Shown: positions 19,443-28,881 of the stretch, piece by piece
How the letters are laid out: each line of letters begins with the position of its first letter
Numbering within the stretch: position 1 is the stretch's first letter
Assembly (NCBI RefSeq): GCF_013168275.1
Contig: NZ_AP019547.1
Coordinates: 2,728,001-2,792,000, forward strand
DNA length: 64,000 nucleotides
Source: Candidatus Nitrotoga sp. AM1P
GTDB lineage: Bacteria; Pseudomonadota; Gammaproteobacteria; Burkholderiales; Gallionellaceae
Direction of reading: 5' to 3'
Notes under the pieces: model-generated
What the model was told of the DNA's origin: nothing
What the model saw: the letters and a program-made list of their open reading frames with translations, nothing else
Databases searched by the model: none
Translations under genes and position numbers: made by a program

Positions 19443-20321
19443 TCAAACATTTTTCAAGTAATCGTGTTGATACGGCTGTTGAGTTTTGAGAACGCCAAAG
19501 CACAAATACACCAGCTTGCGCATTGCGGCACCGAGTGAGGACATCTTGGACTTGCCTCGGGCAAGCAGGCGTTGCACCGAACTGCCCGACTGTCGTTCCA
19601 CCGGAACGAGTCCCAGATAAGCCGCCAACTGTTCAGCTGAACCGAAATCATGGTTGTGTATCACAGAGAGTATATTGCTCCCCACCTGTGGGCCAATTAC
19701 TGGAATACTCTGGAGCAATGCCCTATCTTTCTGAAGATTCGAATGCTGGTCGATGTGTGCGTCAATATCCTTTTGTAGCTGGGCTAACTGCTTGACCAAA
19801 AAACCAATGCTCTCTTCAAGTGATTTATGAATCAGCGCTGGCGTGTCTGTGGCATGGGCTTTTTCCTGGCGATTGCGCTCGCGTTGTAAATCCTGGGCAA
19901 TGGCTTCACGACGTACCAACAACGCTTGCAGTACCCGCGCTTCCTGAGGGGGCGGCACCCAAGCTTTGGGTTTGAGTAATGCGCCATAACGGGCCAGCAC
20001 AACGCTGTCCACGCCATCAGTCTTGGTGCGCACGGCCAGCCCACGGCCAAAATCTTTAATCTGCGCCGGATTGATGATGGATACCATCACGCCAGCATCC
20101 GCGAGCGCCATGGCAGCTTGTTCGTGATAGACGCCGGTGGCTTCCATGACGATATGCAATGCTTCTGGGGAAACGTTTTGTTTGGCAACCCAAGCCAGCA
20201 AATCAATAATGCCTGACGGGGTGTTTTTCACTACTTTGGTCTTGTGCTTGTCACTGGCTTCATCCAGCAACAGGCAACAATCTAATTTTGCTTTTGCCAC
20301 ATCTATACCGAGATAGAACAT
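19443..20321 (-). pseudogene. IS110 family transposase with internal deletion in the C-terminal domain
   Basis: 292 residues in one open frame. The N-terminal RuvC-like DEDD domain looks complete: Asp in LGIDVAKAKLD (residue 7), Glu in IVMEATG (60), and the DxxD pair in KTDGVDSVVLA (102, 105). The C-terminal Tnp-20 domain begins normally (LLQSIPVIGPQVGSNIL, LAAYLGLVPVERQSGSSV) but jumps at about residue 249-250 straight to QRLLARGKSKMSSLGAAMRKL. Some 40 residues seen in full-length relatives (the conserved block with the R-x-A-L-Y type motif) are missing without a frameshift. An AGGAGG site precedes the ATG. Probably inactive, though it could still bind its RNA or DNA. Confidence 0.85.
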
Positions 20322-20334
20322 GATGACCTCCTGT

Positions 20335-20600
20335 TACAATGTTAGCCAACTTCGCCCACTTGCCTTGTGCATGCAGGGTTCACCCCTTGGATACCGTTCA
20401 GTGTCTATGCTGGCGAAAGGTGAAGCAGAGGGCTTGATTTACGTCACAAGGTCGAGCCTTAAGGGTGGGCTCAAGCTTCCTTTGCTTCGTGTGATGGTAG
20501 CTAACCACCACGGAAAGAAAGATACAAGGGTGGGCACGTCTTTGTGCCCACGCGACTTGACTGTCGGAATTTTGTGAACATGGCCGCATTCACGGCCATA
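20335..20600 (-). ncRNA. Structured noncoding end of the IS110 element, candidate bridge RNA region
   Basis: IS110 elements are known to encode a bridge RNA in the noncoding end upstream of the transposase. This stretch is noncoding, upstream of the transposase, and rich in stems: an exact 8-bp stem GTGGGCAC/GTGCCCAC at 20530-20551, an exact 7-bp stem ATGGCCG/CGGCCAT at 20580-20599, and a 5-bp GAGCC/GGCTC stem at about 20455-20475. The RNA ends and the guide loops cannot be set from the sequence alone. Confidence 0.4.
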
Positions 20601-20629
20601 CATTAATATGTTCCAACAATAATTATTTG

Positions 20630-21175
20630 TCAGTGCTCATGGACGTCTTTCGTTGCGATGTGGGATGGCATCATGAGGCGATCAATGTAAGCCATTGAAA
20701 CCGCTGAAGCCACGAATGCCATGTGGATCAGAGTTTGCCACATCATGGTTTTTTCAGTCAGATTGGGCGCGTTGATGAATGTCTTTAGCAGGTGGATGGA
20801 TGAGATGCCGATAATGGCGGTGGCCAGCTTTATCTTAAGCAGGTTTGCATTGACGTGCGATAGCCAGTCCGGCTCATCTGGGTGGCCTTCCAGATCTAAG
20901 CGGGAAACGAAAGTTTCGTAGCCACCTACAATTACCATGATTAACAGGTTGGAAATCATCACCACGTCGATCAAGCCGAGTACGATCAGCATGATGTCGG
21001 CTTCGCCAAGATTAGGTACTTTTCCGACTAGATGTGTTAGCTCTACCATAAAGTAAAATACGTAAACGCATTGGGCAATGATTAGTCCAAGATACAGTGG
21101 CAGTTGCAGCCAACGGCTACCAAACAAGATAGTTGTCATAGGTTTATAACGGGAGCTGATATTTTTCTGTTGCAT
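20630..21175 (-). CDS. UPF0114 (YqhA/TIGR00645) family membrane protein
   Basis: 181 residues with about four hydrophobic segments (LQLPLYLGLIIAQCVYVFYFMVEL, IMLIVLGLIDVVMISNLLIMVIVGG, IKLATAIIGISSIHLLKTF, LIHMAFVASAVSMAYIDRLM). The stretch GGYETFVSRLDLEGHPDEPDWLSHVNANLLKIKLA is characteristic of the YqhA family of inner-membrane proteins, whose function is unknown. It is a single gene between the IS110 element and cysB, on the same strand as cysB. Confidence 0.88.
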   Translation of the reverse strand: MQQKNISSRYKPMTTILFGSRWLQLPLYLGLIIAQCVYVFYFMVELTHLVGKVPNLGEADIMLIVLGLIDVVMISNLLIMVIVGGYETFVSRLDLEGHPDEPDWLSHVNANLLKIKLATAIIGISSIHLLKTFINAPNLTEKTMMWQTLIHMAFVASAVSMAYIDRLMMPSHIATKDVHEH

Positions 21176-21446
21176 GGTTTTCCTTGAATGATGTTACTAA
21201 ATTCAGAATGCTGTATGGTTTTGGCGCTGTATTTTAATTTGGTTACGCTGACTGCTGCACTGAAGTAGCCTGTCCGTAACGGACGGAAAAACGAAGCACA
21301 TATAATAACCTACTCATTTCGTTTCCCTGTAGTTAATGTCATCACACCGCCAATTCAGTATGGTGCATTGTTCTGGTTATGCTTCGGGCGAAATATGTAA
21401 CGCGATAAAACTTCCACTCGATTTGATCTCGTTCAGGATTTTGAAT

Positions 21447-22379
21447 TTATAGAGTGTTTTTAATGCGCAAAGCTTTCGCCACTACAGTGCGGATAAGGTG
21501 AGGGGCAAATAGTTCGATGAAGTGATAAGTATAGCCGCGCAGAAATTCGTTGCGGCGGATGGCAATGCGCGTGGTGCTGGATTGAAAAAGATTGCCGGTA
21601 TTTATCATGCGTAAAAGCTTGTCGCGCTCTGGAATGAATGCCATTTGGGCAACAATGCCGATACCCAAGCCTAACTCTACATAGGTTTTAATTACATCCG
21701 CATCAATAGCAGTGAGTACGATGTTAGGCATGATGTTGTGTGCATTGAAAGCAGCGTTGATCTTGCCGCGCCCGCTAAATGCGAAGTCGTAAGTAATGAT
21801 GGGATATTGAGCAATTTTTTTCAGCGTCAGCTTTTTTTCCGCCAATAGCGGGTGCTCTGTAGGCACCACGATGCAGTGGTGCCATTCATAGCATGGCAAG
21901 GTTGTCAGTTCGTCATACATAATAAGGCTTTCAGTGGCGATGGCGATGTCTGCCTCGCCATTAAGTACTTGCTGTGCAATTTGGGTGGGGCTGCCTTGAT
22001 GCAGGTTGAGTTTGACTTTTGGATAACGTTTAATGAATTGTTTGACCACTGGCGGCAAGGCATAGCGTGCCTGGGTATGGGTGGTGGCGATGGTAAGTGA
22101 GCCACTATCCTGACTGCGGAATTCTTGTCCCACTTGTTTTAAATTGTCTACATCATGGAGCATGCGCTGGGCAATTTCGAGCACGGCTTTGCCTGGTTCG
22201 GTGATGGCGGTGAGGCGTTTGCTATTGCGCACAAATATCTCGATCCCGAGCTCTTCTTCCAAAGATTTTATCTGCTTGCTCAGCCCGGGTTGTGAGGTAT
22301 AAAGAGCTTTCGCTGCATCGGAAATGTTTAGTTCATGTTGAACAATTTCATGCAGATAGCGCAATTGTTGTAAATTCAT
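21447..22379 (-). CDS. cysB: LysR-type regulator CysB
   Basis: 310 residues. The N-terminal helix-turn-helix is NLQQLRYLHEIVQHELNISDAAKALYTSQPGLSKQIKSLEEELGIEIFVRNSKRL, the CysB/Cbl signature. The effector domain follows (GSLTIATTHTQARYALPPVVKQF), with the TTHTQARY stretch of the inducer site. CysB activates sulfate assimilation in response to N-acetylserine. It is divergent from the TauE/SafE gene and lies upstream of the cys genes it should control. A perfect palindrome lies between the two start codons. Confidence 0.93.
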   Translation of the reverse strand: MNLQQLRYLHEIVQHELNISDAAKALYTSQPGLSKQIKSLEEELGIEIFVRNSKRLTAITEPGKAVLEIAQRMLHDVDNLKQVGQEFRSQDSGSLTIATTHTQARYALPPVVKQFIKRYPKVKLNLHQGSPTQIAQQVLNGEADIAIATESLIMYDELTTLPCYEWHHCIVVPTEHPLLAEKKLTLKKIAQYPIITYDFAFSGRGKINAAFNAHNIMPNIVLTAIDADVIKTYVELGLGIGIVAQMAFIPERDKLLRMINTGNLFQSSTTRIAIRRNEFLRGYTYHFIELFAPHLIRTVVAKALRIKNTL

Positions 22380-22418
22380 AGCAATTTTTCTTATAACGAT
22401 AGATTATAAAATACTAAC

Positions 22419-22441
22419 ATAATGTTATTGGATAACATTAT
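22419..22441. promoter_or_regulatory. Palindrome in the cysB-tauE intergenic region, probable LysR-type operator
   Basis: Two 10-base arms, ATAATGTTAT and ATAACATTAT, are exact reverse complements separated by TGG. The site lies in the 101-base gap between the divergent cysB and TauE/SafE start codons. A second AT-rich symmetric pair (TTATAA at 22391-22396 and 22404-22409) lies next to it. Position and symmetry fit CysB autoregulation plus activation of the rightward genes. Confidence 0.6.
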
Positions 22442-22480
22442 GGAGGTGCGCTACCATGCGCGCCGTTTTAGGGAGTTTAG

Positions 22481-23263
22481 ATGGACTGGCTTTATACATT
22501 TTCTGGTTTTATAGTCGGCTTTGTGGTCGGCGTGACCGGCGTTGGCGGCGGCTCCTTAATGACACCGGTACTGGTGCTGGTGTTCGGCATTGCCCCGGCC
22601 ACAGCAGTCGGCACTGACTTGCTGTATGCGTCACTGACAAAGATGGGCGGTAGTTGGGTGCATGGGCGACGCGGCACGGTGGATTGGAAAGTGGTTAAGC
22701 TGCTGGCCACGGGTAGTCTGCCCGCCGCTCTCCTTAGTATGGCGCTGCTTCATTATTTGGCGCTGGACGAGAAACATTTGAAGTCGCTTATTACCAGCGT
22801 GTTGAGCGTTGCATTGTTGTTGACTGCTGCAGCGCTGCTGCTTAAGCCGTATTTGAAAAAGCTTGGGGAACGTCCTGATGGTGCGATGTTCGAACTGCAT
22901 GCGCATCATTTAACCGGTGCGACTATTTTAACTGGTGCGGTTCTGGGTGTGCTGGTAACTATTTCATCGGTTGGTGCGGGTGCGTTGGGCGTGGTGGTGT
23001 TGCTATTTCTGTATCCGCGCGCGCCTATGGCCAAGATTGTCGGCACTGACATTGCACATGCGGTGCCGCTTACCTTGATTGCTGGATTGGGTCATGCTGC
23101 GCTGGGTACGGTAAATTACGGGCTGCTGGGCAGTTTGTTGCTGGGTTCGCTGCCCGGGATTTATCTGGGCAGCCATCTTGGTATAAAGATCCCAGACCAA
23201 GTGTTGCGTCCGATTCTGGCGACCATGTTGACTATTATCGGTATCAAGCTGATGTTGTACTGA
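22481..23263 (+). CDS. TauE/SafE family sulfite/sulfur-anion exporter or permease
   Basis: 260 residues, nearly all hydrophobic, with about seven to eight helices in two repeats. The family repeats are GFVVGVTGVGGGSLMTPVLVLVFGIAPATAVGTDLLYASLTK and, in the second half, LTGAVLGVLVTISSVGAGALGVVVLLFLYPRAPMAKIVGTDIAHAV. TauE/SafE proteins move sulfite, sulfoacetate, sulfate or similar anions. Its place between cysB and cysI suggests sulfate uptake or sulfite release tied to assimilation; which of the two cannot be told. AGGGAG lies before the ATG. Confidence 0.88.
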   Translation: MDWLYTFSGFIVGFVVGVTGVGGGSLMTPVLVLVFGIAPATAVGTDLLYASLTKMGGSWVHGRRGTVDWKVVKLLATGSLPAALLSMALLHYLALDEKHLKSLITSVLSVALLLTAAALLLKPYLKKLGERPDGAMFELHAHHLTGATILTGAVLGVLVTISSVGAGALGVVVLLFLYPRAPMAKIVGTDIAHAVPLTLIAGLGHAALGTVNYGLLGSLLLGSLPGIYLGSHLGIKIPDQVLRPILATMLTIIGIKLMLY

Positions 23264-23366
23264 AATTGTTGCTTGATTGATAAAGTGCGTTTAAAAATTT
23301 GGCCGCGGAGGCAAGGTTAACTTAACTTGGCTTTATAATGCGCCGTTAATGTAAGGAAATTAAAAA

Positions 23367-25112
23367 ATGTATAAATATGATGTTTATGATCATCAAATTG
23401 TTAATGAGCGCGTCGCTCAGTATCGCGACCAAGTGCGCCGCCGTTTGTCAGATGAACTGACAGAAGATGAATTTCGTCCGCTGCGATTGCAGAACGGACT
23501 TTATATGCAAATTCATGCGTATATGTTGCGTATCGCTGTGCCCTATGGCATGTTGTCCTCTGCGCAGATGCGCATGTTTGCGCACATCGCGCGCAAATAC
23601 GACCGGGGCTATGGTCATTTCACGACTCGTCAAAATCTCCAGTTCAATTGGATCAAGCTGGAAGAGACCCCGGATTTATTGGCTGATCTTGCCACAGTTG
23701 AAATGCACGGGATTCAAACCTCCGGCAACTGCATTCGCAATATCACGTCCGATGAATATGCGGGCGTTGCGGCTGATGAGATTATTGATCCGCGTCCATA
23801 CGCCGAGATTCTGCGCCAGTGGAGCACTTTTCATCCAGAATTCGCCTACTTGCCGCGCAAATTCAAAATTGCGATAAATGGTGCAACCGAAGACCGCGCC
23901 GCGATCGCAGTGCATGACATTGGGCTGTCTGTGCTCAAGAATGAGCAAGGGGAAATTGGTTTTCGCGTGTTGGTAGGTGGCGGCACGGCACGTACCCCTA
24001 TTATTGGTAGCGAGATCCGCGACTTTTTGCCGTGGCAGCATATGCTAACGTATATTGAATCCATCATGCGTGTCTACAATCAATATGGCCGCCGCGACAA
24101 TATGTACAAGTCACGCATCAAGATTCTGGTTAAAGCCATCGGGATTGAAGAGTTTAGACGCCAGGTCGAAGCGGATTGGGCTGATATCAAAGATGGTACG
24201 GGCACGTTGACTGTTGAAGAACTGAACCGTGTTGCGGCCTACTTTACAGCGCCCGCTTATGAAACATTGCCGGCAAATGATCCGGGTGTGGCGTCATACA
24301 AGACTGAGAACAAAGCTTTTGCCAACTGGTTGCAGCGCAACGTGAAGCCGCACAAGATTCCGGGTTATGCGGTTGTGGTACTGTCACTTAAGAAAACGGG
24401 CATAGCACCGGGAGATGCGAGCGCGGAGCAAATGGATGTCGTGGCAGATATGGCAGATCGTTTTAGCTTCGGCGAACTGCGAGTTACTCATAAGCAGAAT
24501 TTGGTGCTGGCCGACGTTAAACAATCTGACCTTATCAGCCTTTGGAAAGAAGCAGCAGAGCATGGTATGGCATCGCCGAACATTGGATTGTTAACCGATA
24601 TCATCTGCTGCCCCGGTGCAGATTTCTGCACCTTGGCATTTGCCAGATCGATCCCGCTCTCAAAAATGATTGCAGAACGTTTTGATAATCTTGATTTTCA
24701 ACATGATATTGGTGAGATCGAGCTCAATATGTCAGGTTGTGTTAATGCTTGCGGGCATAATCATGTGGGACATATTGGTGTTATCGGCGTCGATAAAAAG
24801 GATGGTGGGGAGTGGTACCAAGTGTCGGTTGGTGGTGCACAGGGTAATGATGCTGCAATCGGTAAAATAATTGGCCCTTCTTTTAACTTCCAACAAATGC
24901 CCGAGGTGATTGATCGGCTGTTGCAAGTTTATGTGCGTGAGCGCCTTGAAGAAGAGCTTTTCATCGACACGGTACGCAGGATCGGTATGGCACCCTTTAA
25001 AGAATTTGTGTATGCAACGCCGATTGATGCAGAAGATACTGTTGATAAAAATGCTTATGGGTTTATCAGCAAGCCTGATAACTATACAGTTCAACGTAAA
25101 TCGAGGTTTTAA
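23367..25112 (+). CDS. cysI: Sulfite reductase hemoprotein (CysI/NirA-like)
   Basis: 581 residues. It has the two-fold sulfite/nitrite reductase architecture. The four cysteines that bind the [4Fe-4S] cluster and siroheme are visible as CCPGADFC (Cys415, Cys421) and GCVNAC (Cys458, Cys462). Earlier signature stretches are YGHFTTRQNLQFNWIKL and QTSGNCIRNITSDEYAG. It reduces sulfite to sulfide with six electrons. No flavoprotein subunit (cysJ) is nearby, so the electron donor may be ferredoxin or another protein. AAGGAA precedes the ATG. First gene of a five-gene cys operon. Confidence 0.93.
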   Translation: MYKYDVYDHQIVNERVAQYRDQVRRRLSDELTEDEFRPLRLQNGLYMQIHAYMLRIAVPYGMLSSAQMRMFAHIARKYDRGYGHFTTRQNLQFNWIKLEETPDLLADLATVEMHGIQTSGNCIRNITSDEYAGVAADEIIDPRPYAEILRQWSTFHPEFAYLPRKFKIAINGATEDRAAIAVHDIGLSVLKNEQGEIGFRVLVGGGTARTPIIGSEIRDFLPWQHMLTYIESIMRVYNQYGRRDNMYKSRIKILVKAIGIEEFRRQVEADWADIKDGTGTLTVEELNRVAAYFTAPAYETLPANDPGVASYKTENKAFANWLQRNVKPHKIPGYAVVVLSLKKTGIAPGDASAEQMDVVADMADRFSFGELRVTHKQNLVLADVKQSDLISLWKEAAEHGMASPNIGLLTDIICCPGADFCTLAFARSIPLSKMIAERFDNLDFQHDIGEIELNMSGCVNACGHNHVGHIGVIGVDKKDGGEWYQVSVGGAQGNDAAIGKIIGPSFNFQQMPEVIDRLLQVYVRERLEEELFIDTVRRIGMAPFKEFVYATPIDAEDTVDKNAYGFISKPDNYTVQRKSRF

Positions 25113-25117
25113 CGATC

Positions 25118-25651
25118 ATGATTATTAAAAACAAAGCCGTTGTCAGCGATGATTGGACTATCCTCCGCCTGAGTGAAAATGAGACGCCAGAATTAGTCAT
25201 CGTTCCTGCCGGGAAAATCATTGTTCCGCTTAAAGTTTGGCAGGCGCAACGGACTGCGCTGCAAAATCGCGCTGAACTGGGTGTTTGGTTGGCCAGTAAT
25301 GAGCGGCCGGAAGAATTGAAAGGCGAGGTGGAAAAATTTGACGTCATCGCTGTTGATTTTCCTAAATTCGCGGATGGTCGTGGTTATTCGATTGCTTACA
25401 ATCTACGCGCCCGTCTCGGCTACGTTGGCGAATTGCGCGCTATTGGTGATGTGTTGCGTGACCAGATGTTCTACATGCAACGCGTCGGCTTTGATGCTTT
25501 TGCGCCGCGTCCGGACAAGAATATTCATGATGCGCTAAAGGGCTTAACAGATTTTTCAGAAACCTATCAAACTTCGCTGGATCAAAAACTACCGCTGTTC
25601 CGTCGTGTAAAACGTGACGGAATTGCAACAGCAGGTTCAACTAATGAGTGA
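25118..25651 (+). CDS. DUF934 family protein of sulfur assimilation
   Basis: 177 residues. The core KFADGRGYSIAYNLRARLGYVGELRAIGDVLRDQMFYMQRVGFDAF is the DUF934 signature. Members nearly always lie between a sulfite reductase and a PAPS/APS reductase gene, as here (5 bases after cysI, overlapping cysH by 8). A role in handing electrons or in assembly of sulfite reductase has been supposed for the family but is not proved. GAGG lies before the ATG. Confidence 0.9.
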   Translation: MIIKNKAVVSDDWTILRLSENETPELVIVPAGKIIVPLKVWQAQRTALQNRAELGVWLASNERPEELKGEVEKFDVIAVDFPKFADGRGYSIAYNLRARLGYVGELRAIGDVLRDQMFYMQRVGFDAFAPRPDKNIHDALKGLTDFSETYQTSLDQKLPLFRRVKRDGIATAGSTNE

Positions 25652-26348
25652 GTTGCAACTAAAAATTGATCAAGTACGCACTGTGTTGGCCAATGCTGTG
25701 CGTGACTACGCTCCCGTTATTTTCGCTAACAGTTTGGGGGCGGAAGATATGGTGCTGACCGATTTGATCAACAAATATCAGTCCGATATTGAGATGTTTA
25801 GCTTGGATACCGGGCGTCTGCCGCAAGAAACTTACGATCTGATGCAGGAGGTTCGTGGGCATTACAGCGTGCCGCTGCAAATTTTTTTTCCGGAGGCCCG
25901 GCGGATTGAAGAGTACGTCGCTCAAAATGGAGTGAACGGTTTTTATGATAGCGTGGAGCTGCGTAAAAGCTGCTGTCATATCCGCAAGGTGGAGCCGTTG
26001 CGTCGTGCCTTATCGGGCAAACGTGCCTGGGTCACAGGTATGCGTCATGAGCAGGCGCCCACGCGGGGGGGTTTGCAGGTATCGGCGTTCGATACCGATA
26101 ATGGCTTGCAGAAATTCAATCCGCTGCTCGATTGGAGTAATGCTGAAGTATGGGAATACCTCAAGCAGTATGAAGTGCCGTATAACAAACTGCATGACCG
26201 TTTTTATCCCAGTATTGGTTGCGCACCCTGTACGCGTGCTATCACACCGGGCGAAGATATCCGCTCCGGACGCTGGTGGTGGGAGGATGCGCAAAATAAG
26301 GAGTGCGGTTTGCACGTGAACAAGATTACTCCGATCAGGCAGATATAG
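25644..26348 (+). CDS. cysH: Assimilatory adenylyl-sulfate (APS) reductase, CysH family
   Basis: About 234 residues from the ATG at 25644 (MSELQLKIDQVRTVL). It has the PP-loop core (FANSLGAEDMVLTDLI, FSLDTGRLPQETYDL). Paired cysteines CC at 110-111 and CxxC at 193-196 (GCAPC) are the four ligands of the [4Fe-4S] cluster that mark APS-type rather than PAPS-only reductases. It reduces APS to sulfite. This fits the absence of an APS kinase (cysC) in the operon. The usual catalytic Cys near the C-terminus is in NKECGLHV. A GTG at 25614 is a less likely start. Confidence 0.94.
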   Translation: MSELQLKIDQVRTVLANAVRDYAPVIFANSLGAEDMVLTDLINKYQSDIEMFSLDTGRLPQETYDLMQEVRGHYSVPLQIFFPEARRIEEYVAQNGVNGFYDSVELRKSCCHIRKVEPLRRALSGKRAWVTGMRHEQAPTRGGLQVSAFDTDNGLQKFNPLLDWSNAEVWEYLKQYEVPYNKLHDRFYPSIGCAPCTRAITPGEDIRSGRWWWEDAQNKECGLHVNKITPIRQI

Positions 26349-26464
26349 ACTGTTTTGGCTTTTGGTAGCTGTCTGGAAAAGCGTGCCTTATTCACCCGTG
26401 GCGCATTATTTGTTGAACCATAGATTCAGTTATCTTGAATTTATATTTTAGAAGTTGAGAAAAA

Positions 26465-27370
<906 letters not shown>

Positions 27371-27372
27371 TT

Positions 27373-28626
27373 ATGAGCAACATCACACAGCTACTTCGTT
27401 TTATCACTGCTGGCAGCGTCGACGATGGCAAGAGCACGTTGATTGGCCGCTTGTTACACGATTCCAAGTCTATTTTTGAAGACCAACTTTCTGCCATTAC
27501 TAAAACCAGTGAGCGGCGGGGCGGCATGGGTGCGGTGGATTTATCACTGCTCACCGATGGCTTGCAGGCGGAGCGCGAGCAGGGAATTACCATTGACGTA
27601 GCTTATCGTTATTTTGCTACCCCCAAGCGCAAATTTATCATCGGCGATACGCCTGGGCACGAGCAGTACACCCGCAACATGGTAACCGCAGCCAGCACAG
27701 CGAACCTTGCTATTATTTTAATTGATGCACGCAAGGGTGTACTGACACAAACACGCCGCCATACTTATATCGCCAGCTTGGTAGGTGTGCCGCACATAGT
27801 GCTGGCCGTCAACAAAATGGACATGGTGGATTATTCGGAAGAAACGTTCGATGCGATTTGCGCAGAGTATCGTGCATTTGCCGGCCAGTTAGGCCTGCAT
27901 GAGATGACCTGTATTCCAATGTCGGCATTGAATGGCGACATGGTGGTGGAGCGCGGCGAAAACTTGAATTGGTATCAAGGCAGCCCACTATTGGAACTGC
28001 TGGAAAGTGTGGTGATTGACGATGACATCAACACTACCGATTTCCGTTACCCGGTGCAATGGGTGTGCCGTCCGCAGACGCAGGAATATCATGATTTCCG
28101 CGGTTACATGGGACGTATTGAGTCGGGAGATATCGCGGCGGGCGATGAAATTACTATTCTGCCTTCCGGCCGCACCACCAAGGTGAAGGAGATCGTCACC
28201 TACGATGGCAACTTGCAACGCGCTTATGCGCCACAATCGGTCACGCTAACGCTGACGGATGAGATCGATATTTCGCGCGGTGATATGTTTGTGAAGTCTG
28301 CCACTATGCCGCAAGTTTCCAAGGAATTTGAGGCCATGCTGTGCTGGCTGTCTGAGTCTCCGCTTGGCCTGAATCGCAAATACATTATCAAGCACACCAC
28401 GCGTGTGGTGAAGTGTTTGTTTGCGCGCCTTGAATATCGTGTGGATGTTAATACGCTGGAACAGCACGACAGCGCCACGCTCAATATGAACGACATTGCC
28501 CGCGTGGCGATGAAGGTGCAACAGCCGCTGATATTTGACAGCTATATTAAAAACCGCTTTACGGGCAGCTTTATTGTCATTGATGAAGCGACGAATAATA
28601 CTGTCGCGGCGGGAATGATTATTTAG
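27373..28626 (+). CDS. cysN: Sulfate adenylyltransferase subunit 1 (GTPase)
   Basis: 417 residues. GTPase motifs: G1 GSVDDGKST, G3 DTPGHEQYTRN, G4 NKMD. Domain II and III beta-barrels of the EF-Tu type follow. Hydrolysis of GTP by CysN drives APS formation by CysD. At 417 residues it has no fused C-terminal APS kinase domain, unlike CysNC proteins. Last gene of the cys operon; no clear terminator follows. Confidence 0.97.
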   Translation: MSNITQLLRFITAGSVDDGKSTLIGRLLHDSKSIFEDQLSAITKTSERRGGMGAVDLSLLTDGLQAEREQGITIDVAYRYFATPKRKFIIGDTPGHEQYTRNMVTAASTANLAIILIDARKGVLTQTRRHTYIASLVGVPHIVLAVNKMDMVDYSEETFDAICAEYRAFAGQLGLHEMTCIPMSALNGDMVVERGENLNWYQGSPLLELLESVVIDDDINTTDFRYPVQWVCRPQTQEYHDFRGYMGRIESGDIAAGDEITILPSGRTTKVKEIVTYDGNLQRAYAPQSVTLTLTDEIDISRGDMFVKSATMPQVSKEFEAMLCWLSESPLGLNRKYIIKHTTRVVKCLFARLEYRVDVNTLEQHDSATLNMNDIARVAMKVQQPLIFDSYIKNRFTGSFIVIDEATNNTVAAGMII

Positions 28627-28881
28627 GCTCGCGCACGAGATTATCAATCGAATACTCGTCGGGTTCGGATTTTATGAGCCTGATTTTCATTACTCAATTT
28701 TAGGCGGCGAATCTGCGCCGTTGATGCTTACAGTGCAGATTCCTATAGCAAAGATCAACGTAGTGATAAAGAAGCGAAAGACATAAAAAGCTACAAATCC
28801 AACCTTGTGGTCGAGGAAAAAAACTTATAGAATTATGCTTAGGAGAGCTTATTAATTCGTCCGCTTCATTTGGAGAAGCTC

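Larger units (their letters stand above)
19415..20620 (-). mobile_element. IS110-family insertion sequence, transposase internally deleted
   Basis: The element consists of the transposase gene, only 28 bases on its 3' side before queA ends, and about 300 noncoding bases on its 5' side up to the UPF0114 gene. A short 3' side and long 5' side match the IS110 subgroup rather than IS1111. IS110 elements have no usual terminal inverted repeats, so the exact ends cannot be fixed by eye; the limits given are outer bounds set by the neighbouring genes. Confidence 0.7.

Noticed and set aside
21272..21284. Short GTCCG-TAA-CGGAC hairpin before the UPF0114 gene
   Set aside because: Five base pairs with a three-base loop and no T-run; too weak to name.
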